Shown in pieces: positions 9,338 through 22,990 of a DNA stretch of 64,000 nt. The position numbers and the translations under genes are program-made. The stretch spans positions 20,328,261 through 20,392,260 of the forward strand of contig NC_086360.1 in NCBI RefSeq assembly GCF_036324505.1, given 5' to 3'. The notes under the pieces are model-generated. The model worked only from the letters and a program-made list of their open reading frames with translations. It was not told the origin of the DNA and searched no databases. Each line of letters opens with the position of its first letter. The first letter of the stretch is position 1. Source of the stretch: Eleginops maclovinus. Its lineage: Eukaryota > Chordata > Actinopteri > Perciformes > Eleginopidae.

Positions 9338-12300
9338 GTAACACAAAATATTTTTTTCTTAAGCTTCATTGAGGCAAGCCATGTTCAGCGGCTTTGGTCT
9401 CAGCTTTTTGGTCTATTTCAATTGTTGTCTGTCCTGACTAGTTTTTCCTCTCACTTCATACCTTAACGTACTCTTTTTGACCGTTAAACAGTGTTTCTGT
9501 TAGAAAGAAATGGGTCAGAATTCCCTCCCTCATATCTACTTTTGAGCAACAGTTAACTTGAACAAGTGTACATTTTGCGTGTGAAGCATTTGGTTGAGTG
9601 AAGGAGACAAATGGGGCTGTGCCGACAGCAAACAGCTTTCGGGAGAGAAAGCAGGGGAGAAAACCTACGATTCTGGGCTCACGGCAAGACTTGCTTTAGC
9701 AATCAATAAGCAGAATCTAAATATGAATGTTTTATTTACTTTTTAGCTGAGACCCCTTTAGTCTCAATCCTCTGTACTTGAGGTACTGTTCTGTAAAAAC
9801 AAGTATTGTCAGTTTTGAGTCTATTGACTTAACTTGGTATCAAGGTGTTTGTTATTGTGCTGACATCACTGGTCTGCATGGGACAGCAAAAACATGAACT
9901 CCTACAACTTTAAAATCATGTCATCACATTTTTACGAAGTTCCTTAATGCTCTTGTGAAGTTTTGTTTTTGTCCAACCGCATCACTATACATCCTAACAT
10001 ACACAAGTTCAACCCTAATTCACTCCCACAGTACCACCACATGAAATATGCATTAAGATAATGAGACAAATGTTCTTTTGTAATCATTTTTTTATTGCAT
10101 CCCCTGCTATGTTGCTTTTAATTGTGTGTGTTCTTTGAAGTTCAAAGCAAAGTGATAGACCCGTTTGTGGGATTACCTGCGTTGTTTTTTTAATTTCCAA
10201 TGCAGGTATAAAGTAGCTCCTTTGAGAGCCAGACTTCTGTGAACGCTTTTTTCCCCTCTCTCTTCTTTTGCCTGCTCAGGCACTATCCACCAGCCTCTTC
10301 TAAGGCTCTGGAAACAAACATTTGGTAGCATGCAAGCTGAGGCCCTGAAAGAACACACACACAGTTAAACTAACTGAACTAAGGCATCGGAGGGGGGCCA
10401 AACATTTTGAGAAAATAACTAATCATCAAGCAGGATGTATGCAAATGTTATTCATCCTGTGAAGTTGACAGAAGCATCTTCTTTAGAGAAGACAAAAGAA
10501 AACGGTGTCAATCAGTGTTTTTGTGTAATGAGAGCAGATAGTGGATGAGTTGTGCTACAGGAGATTAACTGGCTCGAAAAAGCTGCACTACCTGCATAAG
10601 CAGAATTATGTCTGTTGTTTTTAGGCCACATGATTCAAGAAAATGAATATTGTGCCTCTTTTTTCACTGCTTTGCAAGTACAAATGCATTGTTTTTGCTG
10701 GTAAGAAATATACCTCATTATAAATAGACACAGCTGCTGGAATGTATACATACCATTGTAAAGTGGGTTATGTTACTTAGTCAACCCCTGTATGTTTAAC
10801 TTTAAGAAGGTTTTTCAGACAAGCATACCTGCATTCTTTCTTCTGCGTACGTCTCATGCAGATGTATTTGTTTTTGAAAGTTCTCCCTCTATGCCAGTGT
10901 TGGTCTGTCTGTTCTATCATTCCTCTCCATTATTTCTGCCTCAAGTGAGTTTGTCAGATGTCATGAGGTTGAATGTAAGTCTCAACGCTCTATTCATTTG
11001 TCATATGCACAACGATTACAGTGGAGCAGTTGTCGGCAATGAACATTTGTTCTCAGCCTTCCTCCAACAATGCTTTTTGAAAATGTATAAAAGGAAAAAT
11101 GAGAATCACAACCAAAGTCACAAAATGTTGCAGGAATACAATATAATGAATATATAATTAAATAAAAAATAATGATATGGTAGGATATAGAACAAGCTTA
11201 TATGTAGACAGGCATGTTATGGGTAGACACAGTCCACAATACACCAACACGCCATCTATCAGCCTGCCACCTGAGACAGTCTGAAAACGAGCAACAATCC
11301 AGCCTGAAATATGTGTGAGATGGCACAAGGACGTGCGCTCATGTGTTTGCCCCTGGCTGTCTGAATGGAAGGGCATCGTTATTGCCCCCGAATGTTCACT
11401 CACATTCCTTTCTCTCCCTCTCTTTCATCACACTTCTGGAGGAGTGATGGCGGCTTCCTGCTTTGCTCCAGTCGTCCAGACACTTTTCTCACCTGCTCTC
11501 GGATTAGCAGTTACTTATGTTCCTTTTACTACGATACATTTAAGCAGGTTTCTTATACAATTACTGTAAATAATTGGGATGATATCTTGGGACAGTTCCT
11601 GGTAGCGGTTATCTACTTTGAAATGCCTTCTGCTGCTCGACAACTTTAACACGACCCAAACAGAATTGATGTGCAGAGACGTGTCATAAATTGTTACTGT
11701 AGATTACTCAAGACAAGGGCTGGAGAAGTCTTTTGAACTCCACGTCATTCTGCCAATGTCTTCTGTCGGGGAATTAGCTCACCAGAACTTATCTTGACAA
11801 GATTTAAATGACACCATAACTTTCCAAAAACAAAACCAGTGAACTCATAGCCTGAGGTACCTGAGATGAAATACCTGTTGTTTTCTACCTGGGTATTATC
11901 TGGGTGCTAATCTTAGTGGTACGCATGCGGTGGACTTTAAGTCTCCTAACTACAAGCTTCGGGCATCTGGCAGACAGTCAAAGGTCTCCATAAATACAGT
12001 CACCCCTCACATTAAAAATGAGAAATATAGTGTATTGTACTATCAATTATGGAATGGATTAGGTCCAAAATACAATTCGGATCTCTGTAACAAACAGTTA
12101 AGACCCCTCAGATGGCAGGTGCTTACTGTCCCAGAGTCGAAACTACAAAAAGAAAAAGCAGCTTTCAGTTTTTATGCACATTATATTTGTGTCTTTATCT
12201 GTAAACTCCCAAAGAACTGTATTTCTTTGAATTAAATGTAGGATTGCTTATTAAGATCTTCAGTTGCACTTTCGCTGCTTTAATGTGTACTTTTTACTAC

Positions 12301-12521
12301 ATTATATTATTTGATCTTATTTATACCTATTATTTTTCTTGGTTTTAGGTCTTTAAAATCCTTTTTATTGTCTTTGACTCGGAGTTGTGTTTCCTTTATT
12401 TCTCGTCGTTCTGCCGTTATGTCTGATTTAAAGCACTTTGAATGGCACTGTGTCGAAAGTTGCTCTGTCCATCTCTGCCACCTATCTTCCCTCTCAGTGT
12501 CTTTATATCCTAAAGGTCCTG

Positions 12522-12757
<236 letters not shown>

Positions 12758-13954
12758 GCTGGGGGGTGGCGGCTGTATTGTCAGACACATCATAGCACCA
12801 GATGTCCAATTTGCACTTCAGCCTCGTCTGAATGGAGGGATGGATAGGGAGAGAGAGAACGAGGATGTTAGTGTGATGGCCTCCAAGCAAAAGAAAGAAA
12901 TTTGGACAAAATTTGGATAGAGCACGAGAGCCGTGAATAATTTATATGTTTATACTTTATTCAGAATACCTGTTAATCTACTAAAAACGATTCCAACTGT
13001 TCCTTTATATCAATGTCGTGATGTTTAGAGATTTCTAGATGCTATTCTCAGCAAGTCGCACCGGTCAACTTGGATACCATGTAGCAGCCTAATATGTATG
13101 CCATTTTCTACTAGAAATGCAATAGGAATCATTCATTTAACCAAAAAATATAATATATTGTATAATATAGCTTATAAAAATATGCAAGCTGCTGATGCCA
13201 TTAAGAATATGACACAGGGAAGACTTAAGAGAAGAGCTTAACTTTACAATGTTTAAGTTAAAGAGTGAATATGATGGTGTGCATACAGCAGGGCAACTTA
13301 TATGGAAAAGCATTTAATAATATGCTAAAAACAGCAAATTTACAACTGTTGTTTTTGAATCGTACACATGAAATCTGGGAAAAATCAATAATCAATATCG
13401 CAAAAGAAGTTCAGTAAACCAAAAACTGAATTACACATATTAAACAGTTTGAATGTGCCATTTCAATGAAGTGTACTGACTTAGTGCTAGCATACAGTGT
13501 ACCATTAAACCATAATAACCATAAGCTCTGGCATGAAAACCGTTGAATGTCCTCAGGGAGCACCTTATTATTAACTGTCTTAACTAAATTATTTCAAGGG
13601 AAAGGTAGCTTATTCCGGCTATATAGCCTTTTTCCCCTTATTCCCTTTGGTCAGCCTTCACTAATGCTTTTTTATGTCTCTCTGTGCAGTCTGAAGGTAT
13701 GGCAGAAGCATAAGAAAGGACATTAGAACCGGACAAATAAGGATCTTACAACTGAAATATCCCTTAATGTTCAGAGTGCACTCCATGAAGAGTTTAAGCA
13801 TTGACTTAGAGAATCTTCTTCTATGTTATTGCCATCCACCCCAGTTGTAGTATTAGTTTAATATGCTCTTTGCTCTGTTTTCTTACTCTTTTTGGTTCTG
13901 TTTTGTCGTGTAACAATACACAAACAAAGACTGAAGAACCGACAGACTGGTTGT

Positions 13955-14235
13955 GTAGTGACATCGTTGATCTTTGGCTCCGACTGTTATCCTAATGGCC
14001 GTATTACAGCTGCAGTACAGCAGTGTGCGCAGCGATGCTCAGTGCAGCGGGGTCACCTCAGCGCGTGTAGGTGTCAGTTGGAGTCTAATTCCTGTGATTC
14101 GGTGATGAATCTCTCTGATAGAGGACAAGCATAGGGTCTGGCCCAGATGGAGCTCTATTAAGCCGTTAATAAATGAGGATTCTTCTCTGCTCTGCCTGCA
14201 TCTGTGGAATGGAAGGCACTCACAAATTTGTAAAC
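13955..14235. promoter_or_regulatory. Candidate conserved noncoding element
   Basis: About 280 bp of balanced-composition, non-repetitive sequence with several CpGs and the homeodomain-like ATTAAGCCGTTAATAAATG (near 14157-14175). It stands out from the AT-rich flanks. No alignment was possible. Confidence 0.35.
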
Positions 14236-14306
14236 TCACACATACACACACACAGTCAGAATATTATAATGAAGAAAAGCTAGCCAGATGGCTGAATTAG
14301 AAAGCC

Positions 14307-14363
14307 GTCTCTCTCTCTCTCTCCCCTTTCCTCTCTGCCTCTTCATCCCTCTCTGCCTCTTCA

Positions 14364-14398
<35 letters not shown>
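14307..14398. repeat. CT-rich simple repeat with short duplication
   Basis: (CT)n at 14307-14323 and 14367-14398 flank a tandem duplication of CCTCTCTGCCTCTTCATC. Polypyrimidine on the sense strand. Confidence 0.9.
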
Positions 14399-14402
<4 letters not shown>

Positions 14403-14514
14403 GTTTCTTACCCTCTCTGCTTTCTCTCTGTTATCTTTTTTTTCTCTCTCTTCCTGTCTCCCTGTTTCTACATTATGGATGCTGGGCGTTGTCATAGCAG
14501 TGACCAGCTGGCCA

Positions 14515-14560
14515 AGGTTTAAGGCCTTGCTGAAGTGCCCTTGAGCAAAACACTAAGGGA
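14515..14560 (-). mobile_element. Fish SINE-like fragment
   Basis: CTGAAGTGCCCTTGAGCAA (14530-14548) resembles the reverse complement of the CTTGCTCAAGGGCACTTCA module common in teleost tRNA-derived repeats. Only this module remains, so the family cannot be named. Confidence 0.4.
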
Positions 14561-17529
14561 AAAATAAACATTTCCCTTTTACTTTCTTTCACATTATATT
14601 ATAAATGAGTTTATGGTACTCTATGGTGACTTGTGTTATACCTCTACTATACGCATAAATTACAATATCATCTGCATACATTTGGTCGTTAGTCCCCGGA
14701 CAAACAATGTATGCAGTGAAACATGCAGGATATAATACACTGTTGTGGAGAGTGTGTGACCCGCTCTCTAATGAGTGTATTCTTGTGGAGATTTAGCTGC
14801 AATACTGTTGCTTAAGCTGAAATATAATTGATTTATTATTTTATGCAACTTGGATTTAATAATCAACCTAAGTCTTGTCGCAGTTTTTGCGTACCTGCAG
14901 GTTAATCCTTAAAGTATTCCAGAGTTTTTTTTCACAGTTAAGCCCTTTAGATAATCAATACAAACCAAAAAGAGATTAATTACATGTTTTAAGTTGTGGA
15001 GGTCTTGAATCAACTTTAAAAAGTCCTGGTGCAATCAAGAAGTAATGCGTCAGGTGACAAGAGTCTGTACTGTAGTTGAGGCATCAAGAGGCCCCATAGT
15101 TGTCGTGGACCATTTTGTTGGATAGCTAATGGGCTTTCTCTAAAGAGTGACTATAAATGACAGCTGTCTGCCCAGATTCACTGACTGCCATCACGTTTCC
15201 ATTCCCAAAACACTTAAACACTTCCCCTGCAGCTTCTACTGTGAGCATGAAGGAGGAAGCAGGCACAGTCAGACAAAAATGGTTACAGGGAGTAGGTAAG
15301 GTGGATTAGAGTTGATGAAAGAGAAGAGAATTGGACTTAGGGATGGGTTGTTAGGAAAAATACAGGAGGCCTGGTATTGCAACGCTGGCATCTGTCGCTA
15401 CCGCCGGCACCCAGGGTGGTATACAGTACTTTACTTTGAATTAGACCTCTGCCGGCTTCTCAGTTAACACCTGAGGAGGTCATTAGGATGCCATTAGGAT
15501 GAGTAGTGCTGGGAAGGTTGGGGGGATGAGAGAGAGGGATATCTACACTAAGTGTAAACAGTCTGTCTGTCAGTCTGAGTCTGAGAACTTTCTCTTCCCC
15601 TGGAGAGCCCTCTCTCCTCTGACAGAAGAGTGACAGAGACCTCATGGGAATTACACTCTCTCTCCCCCTCTTTTTGTTTCCTACACGGCCTGACAGATCA
15701 CACATTCACAACAATAGGCTCTATTTTAATACCACTTTTGGTTGGTACACAAGGCTGACTTAAAATAAACAACCTTTCTATTGCCTCATGCTCTCTCTCA
15801 TTTTCACAGTCTCTCTTTCTGAGTATGCTTTGCTGTTGTTGCGCTGCATTGTTGGGGGGATTTTCTTCTTTTTTTTCTTCTCCTCTATTCTCTGGAGAAG
15901 AAGGAACGCTTTCCTGGGTGCCGTCAGTGATACGGCATGAACAGCTCTTTCAGTTTCATTATATAAACAGCTTTGATGCCTCTTCTTGCTCTCTGGTTTC
16001 TATGGGTAAGTGGCTTTTGGAGGGGGCTCTGGACTACAGAGTTAAGAGACGTGTGTGCCTGTACATGAATTTCTTGTGTATAACTGCTGCTGTATTGAGT
16101 TCATTTGTGCACAGGGCTGACTCTTAAGATTTTATCAGATAATGCAGATTGGCATTTTCTGCACCAATGAGTACCCCAATTGCTCCAGTTACAATTCAAA
16201 CAGCTCAGTAGCTGTGACTGTGATCACTTAAAGACGTGTTTTAAAACGAGTTCACGTTTATTTTCATTGATTGATTGTATATGTTATTGTAACTAAAATT
16301 AATTTGGAGTTATAGTGTCTAAAATCCATCTCGATGCAACTTACGGTAACTCGGATAAACTTCAGGTCATGTCTTCCTACCCTGTATCTTATTATAAGTA
16401 TTTTATTTTCTCTCTTTATTCCTCATCCCTTTATCTTTCCCACTTCCTGTCCATTTTCTCTACGCCTTGCATTTGTTTTTTGTTAGTGCCTGGGAAAGAT
16501 AATCACCCTATCGCCTTAGGTGCGGTCAGTCAAACCAGGCATGACTGCTGTAATCAGTACAAGAACACACACACATACACGCATTAACTGATACATAAGC
16601 ACACATAATGTGGGAGGTCTCTGTATAGATTGAAAACATCAACTTGCAGCAACAATTAAGCATTAAGGGTTTGGAATGGTGTGTTAGGAAGACAGAGGAA
16701 GAGATTGTTATGGGGATGACCAAAGGTTTGCGAGAAGTTGATGTCAAAGCCCACCTACTTGGAGGCCTTTCTCAGAGGCCTCGTACTGTACTGCTCTCTC
16801 CCCATCCACCCCTCCTTCACGCTCCCTCTCCTCTCAGCTGTTCACCGCAGTGGGAGCTGGCACACACTTCTGGCTCCTGGGGATTACTTCTCCATGTCTC
16901 CCTTCTTGTCTTTCTTCTTTCCTCCCTCTGAGCCCTCCTCTAAGTCTCTTCCTTCCTCCCTGATCCCACTTTTCTTGCTTCATCGCCACAATGCTTCCTC
17001 TACACAAACAAACCACAGACACAGAGGTGACCTCAGCCGCAGAAGGTCTTTTTCAGACTCTCCCACCGCCGCTCTCACAGTTGTTTGGATAGTTTGCTTT
17101 TGTTCTAGAATACATCATCACTCAGCTGTCATAGCAGACAATGAAACTCAAATTGTAGCTGTTATTGCTCTTTTTTCCCGTATTGAAAGCAGACTTTGTC
17201 TCTAGTCTAGAGAGACGTACTTTGTGCCTGTTACAAATGTTTCGTAAAGGGTCTTTCGTGGTCACTACTCTGTGTCTCCGATGGTGAAATTGTGCAGTCA
17301 GGGCCGATCTAAACTCACATTGAACATTTAGGTATATATTATATTCTGAATAATATTTCATAGTTTTTTCAGATAAGAAATACATGGTAAGCATGTTTAT
17401 GGCCATTCAACCTTTTGCTTGAATTGAATTGTGTTGCTTTTATCTCTTCTCTCCACTCTTTTTAACAAGCCTCCATTTCCTCTTTTCTCTTTGTACGTAT
17501 TATTTTCCAAATCCACTCCTCACGCTTCC

Positions 17530-17650
17530 CCAATCGTCCAATGTAAGCTTCCTGCAGGCATTTCATTAAAGCACTAATAACACATTGGTAATTAGGTGAC
17601 AAAGAGGCTTTTCTTATTGTACTGATCAGCTGCTGAGACGTAGTCCTCAG
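17530..17650. promoter_or_regulatory. Candidate conserved noncoding element
   Basis: Compact island with CATTAAAGCACTAATAACAC and GGTAATTAGG (17587-17596), both homeodomain-like, ending at a CA-rich stretch. Inferred from texture only. Confidence 0.3.
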
Positions 17651-17999
17651 AGGCCCACACAGAAGGATGTGTGTGTGCGTGCGTGTGTGTGCGCGTGTCT
17701 GTTTTTTTTCTGCATTGTATGCCTCAGCTCTGAAGTGTATCCCATTTTTCAACAAAAAAAACGTACAGTAGATCACTTGTATTGTTTCTTTTCAACACTT
17801 ACTTTTGATCGCTGCAGGTTTCAGTCAAACAGATGACCACACAGCCTTTATGTAAACTCAGATATAAGATTCCTATGTATGACCTACAGTATCCGTTTAT
17901 AAGTACAAATGCATTTACACCGTTAAACTTTTCTTTCAACTTTTTCTCTCTTTTCTTGTTCCGTATTAGTCTGTCAGCTTATTCTATATCAGATGGTTT

Positions 18000-18145
18000 C
18001 CGAGCCACCTGAGGCACTGAACAAATAACGTAGTGCAAATGAAATTTCCTGTGAGGCTTATTGATGTCATTAAACACTAGCATACTGAGGCCCAGAATCA
18101 TTTTAGTCTTCATCAGACTGGCTGACATTTTAGTGAATTAGCCGT
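18000..18145. promoter_or_regulatory. Candidate conserved noncoding element
   Basis: Non-repetitive block beginning CCGAGCCACCTGAGGCACTG and containing TTGATGTCATTAAACAC. Composition differs from the neighbouring AT-rich sequence. No alignment was possible. Confidence 0.25.
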
Positions 18146-19482
18146 TGGAGGTTTAGTTGGTTGGAGTGAGGTGGTGTTGTTTTAGCTCCTCCAGCATTTT
18201 TCCTCCTTCACAGGGTCAAACGTTTGGAATCGATCATCTCATTTGGTCTGTCTGCTGGCCTTTGATTGGCTGTCATAATATGTGTCTGGTGCATAATGTT
18301 ATTCTTGCATGTTTTTCTGCTTGGGAGTTAATCAAGTTAGAATTGAGTTTCTTTCAAGAATAAAAAAGCATTGCACTATTGTGGCTGTCGTGAGAATTTA
18401 TAGTAGTAGCTAGTAGCTAACTTATGCTAAGTTGCATTTTGGATGTTCGAAGTTTATAACGTGTAGTAATTTAGAGCATGCATAATATCACTGTCCCATA
18501 GTTGACATTTTTCGATCATGGTCTGAACACATTTTTAACTCAAGGAAACTTCTTTGTAACATTTTTGCACAGTAATGTCAGCAGCGAGGGCAGAGATTCT
18601 CCGGCTCTAGTGATGTTGGGGAAATGTAGTCTTGCGCTTAGAAATATCATGATGTTTCTTGACAATAAGTGTTTTTGTCTCCTAGAACTAGAACTACACC
18701 TTATTTCACATACTGTAGCTTACAAAGGGCACTTTTGATTGGGTACTAAAAACACACTAGATTTTTCTGTTTCATGCTTTTGGTTTTTAATAATAATAAT
18801 AATGATGATTTATATTGTTTTTTTATAATAAATCTGTTAGTAGTCCAATATTAAACATTTCACTTGTTGTACTCATAGGTGTGATTATCCATTCCTATAG
18901 CAGCAATAATGTTGATCGAAAGCATCGGTCTCTGTTGATCCCTGTTTGTGTTAGGGGTTTCAATGCATCCAAATCTAATCAAAATAGGACTTCATCCCTA
19001 GAGCAAAACAGCATTTTGGTCAGGTCTCCTTGTGGTCTATCCGCTCATCATTGTATTGTTATGTCACGACCAGGACAGGGAGTCTATCATTGAACGTGTT
19101 TGTGAATCATCATCATCAGAGCGACAATAGATTCAACACAACTCACTGCCAGCAGACGTGTGGCCTGTCATCTATTATCACCGCTCCTGTGTCTTCCCCT
19201 CACAAGTGATCAAAAATCGAATCCGTTCCACAAAGCACTCCTCTCTGTTCTAAACAGGATGTGGGGAGAAGAAAAGAAGGAAAGGAGAAATAAGGAAATG
19301 GAAAAGAAAGTTGTTAATGTCACTGAACCATGAAAGGCTTGGCCTGGGGTTGAAATGATTCGGTGTACAAGGTTCTTTAGTGCTGTGGCTGCGGGGATAA
19401 ACATAACTTACATCAGCCCTTCGCTTGTACAGGAGATTTCCTCTCCTGGCACTTACAACCTCAACACTCTAACTGCACTGCG

Positions 19483-19582
<100 letters not shown>

Positions 19583-19858
19583 CCATCCTGCGCATCGCAC
19601 ACAGTACGATCTAGGCCCTTTCAAGTATCTCATGTACACACACCACACACAACCCAGAGGGCAAACAAGGGTTTGGATAGTATTTTCTATTCTGTTTGTA
19701 AGCATGACAGTGCTCGCTATTACTTGTTCACACATACAGTACATGCAGACTTTAGTTGGCCTTTGTTGGATGGATTTTTATCAACAGCAATACTAATTGC
19801 ATTAGTGTTTTTATCAATGTAATGTTTGATTGTGTGTTCTGTGTTATTTTCTCCCCAG

Positions 19859-19924
19859 ATCATCACGCAGTACGTTTATGAGCTGTTGGAGAAAAAGTGC
19901 AACATGACCAAACAAATCCTTCCG
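19859..19924 (+). CDS. fam172a: fam172a coding exon 4
   Basis: A 66-base, phase 0-0 exon encoding residues 105-126: IITQYVYELLEKKCNMTKQ and then ILP. It matches the vertebrate FAM172A segment that starts IITKYVYELLEK. The acceptor is a good polypyrimidine run (TTATTTTCTCCCCAG) ending at 19858, and the donor CCG|GTAAGT at 19925 is close to consensus. Because both borders are phase 0 and the length is 22 codons, the exon could be skipped without a frameshift. The segment contains an N-M-T sequon (Asn119), which would matter only for an ER-lumenal form. The C-terminal end of this block is less conserved across vertebrates as far as I recall. Confidence 0.93.
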
Positions 19925-20214
19925 GTAAGTACCCAGAGTGAAAAGAGGCATTTTCCTCTTTGATTTATGCCCTTGAAGATTAAAGGGAGTATTAAATATG
20001 AAAATTGACGTAAATGCTTAGGCTTCAGAGTGTGATTATGATATTGAGTGTCCTGTTTAAAAAAATAAAGAAAAGAGGATTGTGAGGCGTCAGCTCTCCT
20101 CATTCCCTATCAGTCTTTGTCTTTCTCTTTCTATCTCACTCGGTTTCTCTCTTTCCCCCTCTTTCTTTCCCCCCCTCCCCTGCCCACATCCTTTGTGCAA
20201 AAGTGTCTCCTCAA

Positions 20215-20350
20215 CAAATTAACTGTATTGTGACGTGTCATTTCAAAGGCGCAGAGGCGCAGCATGCTGATGTTTAATCTGTTTTGCATTCATTCGCGCT
20301 GAAGGGGACTTTCTACTCTGCCATCATGGAGTTATTCTTTGCCCAGCTCA
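20215..20350. promoter_or_regulatory. Candidate conserved noncoding element with CRE-like site
   Basis: Balanced-composition sequence with TGACGTGTCA (20231-20240) and a repeated GGCGCAG (GGCGCAGAGGCGCAGC). Stands out from CT-rich DNA just upstream. Conservation not tested. Confidence 0.3.
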
Positions 20351-20494
20351 TCCAGGCTCAGAGCACACACTTGATCCCTTTTATTTGTTGTTGGAAGCAT
20401 GTTTGTCTCTTTACCCCTCCCTCGCTGTTCTTTTTATGTTCATAAAAGTTGTGATCATTTTTCAGGCTGTGTTTATAGGGATGTTAGGCAGCGC

Positions 20495-20645
20495 TGGTGT
20501 TTAGAAGCATAGCAGAGTTAGCCCCGGCGCTAACAGTGTCCATAAATCACCAAGCCAGGGACTCAGCGCCTTTCATTAGCCCCATACACTTTTACTGGTT
20601 TATCCGCCTGGCCTATTTATCTCATTATTCCTGTGGAAAATTGCT
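20495..20645. promoter_or_regulatory. Candidate conserved noncoding element
   Basis: A stretch with CATAAATCACCAAGCC and TTTCATTAGCCCC, non-repetitive and with several GC-rich words, just left of a TG array. Inferred from texture only. Confidence 0.3.
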
Positions 20646-20685
20646 CTGTTCTGCTTTTCTGCTGCCCACCCGCCTGCATGTATAT

Positions 20686-20686
<1 letters not shown>

Positions 20687-20727
<41 letters not shown>
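20687..20727 (+). repeat. (TG)n microsatellite, ~41 bp
   Basis: Pure TG run in intron 4. Confidence 0.97.
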
Positions 20728-20728
<1 letters not shown>

Positions 20729-21368
20729 TGGGTCCGTCCACCTGCATGGCATTGAACTTGTGACCGCAGATTTTAAGAAGATTAACCACAGCCAAGTATA
20801 GGGAGAGGGAATGAGGGAGCAAAAGAGAATAAAGGGTAAGATTTTCTCCCCCACTCCGCTCTCTTTGTCTGCTTGGATTAAGTTCTTGCAGCTGCCACCC
20901 ATGGCTTTTATGGACAGTGTTTGTGTCCTTAGCGATTCTTCCAGGCATACTTGGGAGGGATGCAAAGGCGCGTGGTATGTGGACGGAGCGCATGCACATA
21001 TACACAACCGCTCACTTACCTACTGAGCCTCTTTTTCAGTTTGTGTCACCTTCTGCTCTCTGTTATTGGCACAAAAAGCTGTTTCCTATGATGATTATTA
21101 ATGAATAGTGTACTGATTCTGCGGTACATATGAGTTTTTATTTTATTACAGTTCATAATCGTTCTTTGAAGAAGCAGATATCACAATGTGTTAGTCTTCT
21201 GAATTTGCTCCTATTGCACAGAAAGAGCAGAAATCATATTGAAAATATTGAGTATATAAATTGAAATTGAAAAAGTATTCTGTTGTTATCATAAGAGATT
21301 TTTGGATTCCACTACAATAGCAATGTCACATACTTACACACACAACCTGTGTTTTCCTGAATGTTTAG

Positions 21369-21560
21369 GAAGAACGTACGGATGATGAACCCACCAGTTT
21401 TATCTACCTGAGCCCTGATGCCTTGTCCAACCCTTCGAAGCTGCTGGTGCTGATCCAGGGCAGTGGTGTGGTGCGCGCTGGTCAGTGGGCCCGTAGACTC
21501 ATCATCAACCAGGACCTGGACTCAGGGACACAGATCCCGTTCATCACCAGAGCCATGGAG
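21369..21560 (+). CDS. fam172a: fam172a coding exon 5, start of Arb2/hydrolase-like fold
   Basis: A 192-base, phase 0-0 exon encoding residues 127-190. It contains [20 protein letters not shown], then [18 protein letters not shown] and [16 protein letters not shown], the most conserved core of FAM172A. The beta-strand LLVLI followed by a glycine-rich turn resembles the oxyanion-hole loop of alpha/beta-hydrolase folds, to which the Arb2 domain is related. At residue 156 this sequence has Gln (CAG, 21456-21458); I recall His in human. The acceptor GAATGTTTAG ends at 21368; the donor GAG|GTAGTT at 21561 is weaker than the other donors in the gene and opens the 37-kb intron 5. GC-rich third positions contrast with the AT-rich flanks. 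Confidence 0.96.
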
Positions 21561-22799
21561 GTAGTTGACACAGCAAAAGAGGTTCAAACTATTCTGTCGG
21601 TTGTTTTCTGGTCTTTTGATCCGGGAGAATACACTATTGACACTGCATGTATGATGTTAGAAAAGGATGTATTGTGCAGCTAGTTCCAAATACATACCAT
21701 AATTATAACTTGTCTTGTTGTTGTGGTAATATTAGTAGTAGTAGTTGCCACAAACATAACCGCAGTGCTTAACCGAAGCCAACAGTTGCACACGGTTAAT
21801 TTAAAAATAGCAGGCTTGAATCTTTGGGGGTCTGGGGGGCGTTGTGGCACAGTCAGAACCAAGAGTCGTGGTATTTAGTCTTCTTGTATTTGACTGGAGC
21901 TTTGAATGTGATTGTGGGTAATTTGTTGTTGCTCTGTGCTTTCGTATCTCAGACTCTGGATGTACAGTAGTGCATCGACTCATTTCAGTTCTCATTTTAG
22001 AATTAACACAAGTGTGGAGTGGAAAGGAAACTTCTCCATGGTTTATATAAGACATAATATGAAGCTGTTTGCACTCAACAGGGTCTTGTTTTCACATAAG
22101 ACAAATAGATCAAGTATACATTTATTCACAGATCCAAACAAAGACTGATACTCTTGAATAACACAACTGTACAGTCCTCTACATAAGTGAGTATTATATT
22201 GTTCTTGTTAGTGAAATTAAGCATATTCTCTAACATGATTATCATTATACAAGAAAAAAGCATTCTTATGTTATGATGCATGAATCTTATTTAGTCCTGT
22301 GTACTCATGGGTAACTGAGCTGAGAGAGAAGATATAATGTAATGAAGAAAATATAAATTCATTTCCTACCATATGATCATACAGTTTGTCAGCAAGTAAA
22401 AGGTGCCTGTGTCTGTCTTATTATTTTTCACCCCATCTCTGTAGTCATTTGTCAGCCTGGCCACGACGACCTGTGTAATTTCATCGTCCTGCTGTTCAAA
22501 TTGACTTAAGGGGGGATCCTGCTCTCCCTCTCCTCTTGTTCCCTTGTTTGGTCAATCTGAATGCCATAAAGACCTTCACTGCTGTGTAAAGCCTGCTCCT
22601 GCTGTGTACAACAACAGGAGAGGATTGGGCTGTGTGCGTGCGCGTTTGTGCAAAAGAATCATTCGGCTGCCCCGAGACTGTCTTTGATTTACAGTTACCC
22701 TGGCTGGTGTTACAGTTGGAGAAGGGTTGTGTCGCCCAAAGCCAAAGTCACAGCTTAGATATAGAGAACACTGTGTAGTGCGAGTGTAGCTCATTCATC

Positions 22800-22990
22800 A
22801 CAGTAAACAAGAAATTCTGTTCTTATACCCTGACAAATCATCATCCATGCATTAACCACACACAGGCCTCGATGATAAAGTCTGCACTGGAAAGACAGGC
22901 ACGGTCAATTCATGCTGTCTGCATTCATTACAGGCATGTCTGTAGTTTATTATGTCATACTATTAATTTAGGTGGATGTAGTTTCGAAGT
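22800..22990. promoter_or_regulatory. Candidate conserved noncoding element
   Basis: Non-repetitive block with CATCCATGCATTAACCACAC and ATACTATTAATTTAGG, about 1.3 kb downstream of exon 5. Inferred from texture. Confidence 0.25.

Larger units (their letters stand above)
19925..21368 (+). other. fam172a intron 4
   Basis: A 1.4-kb intron with a short TG array (20687-20727) and two candidate regulatory islands. No gene is visible. Confidence 0.85.

Noticed and set aside
10792..11157. 121-codon frame in intron 3
   Set aside because: Low-complexity AT-rich composition, no recognisable domain, no splice context.
16738..17205. 155-codon frame in intron 3
   Set aside because: Ser/Leu/Pro-rich translation of CT-rich DNA; no domain.
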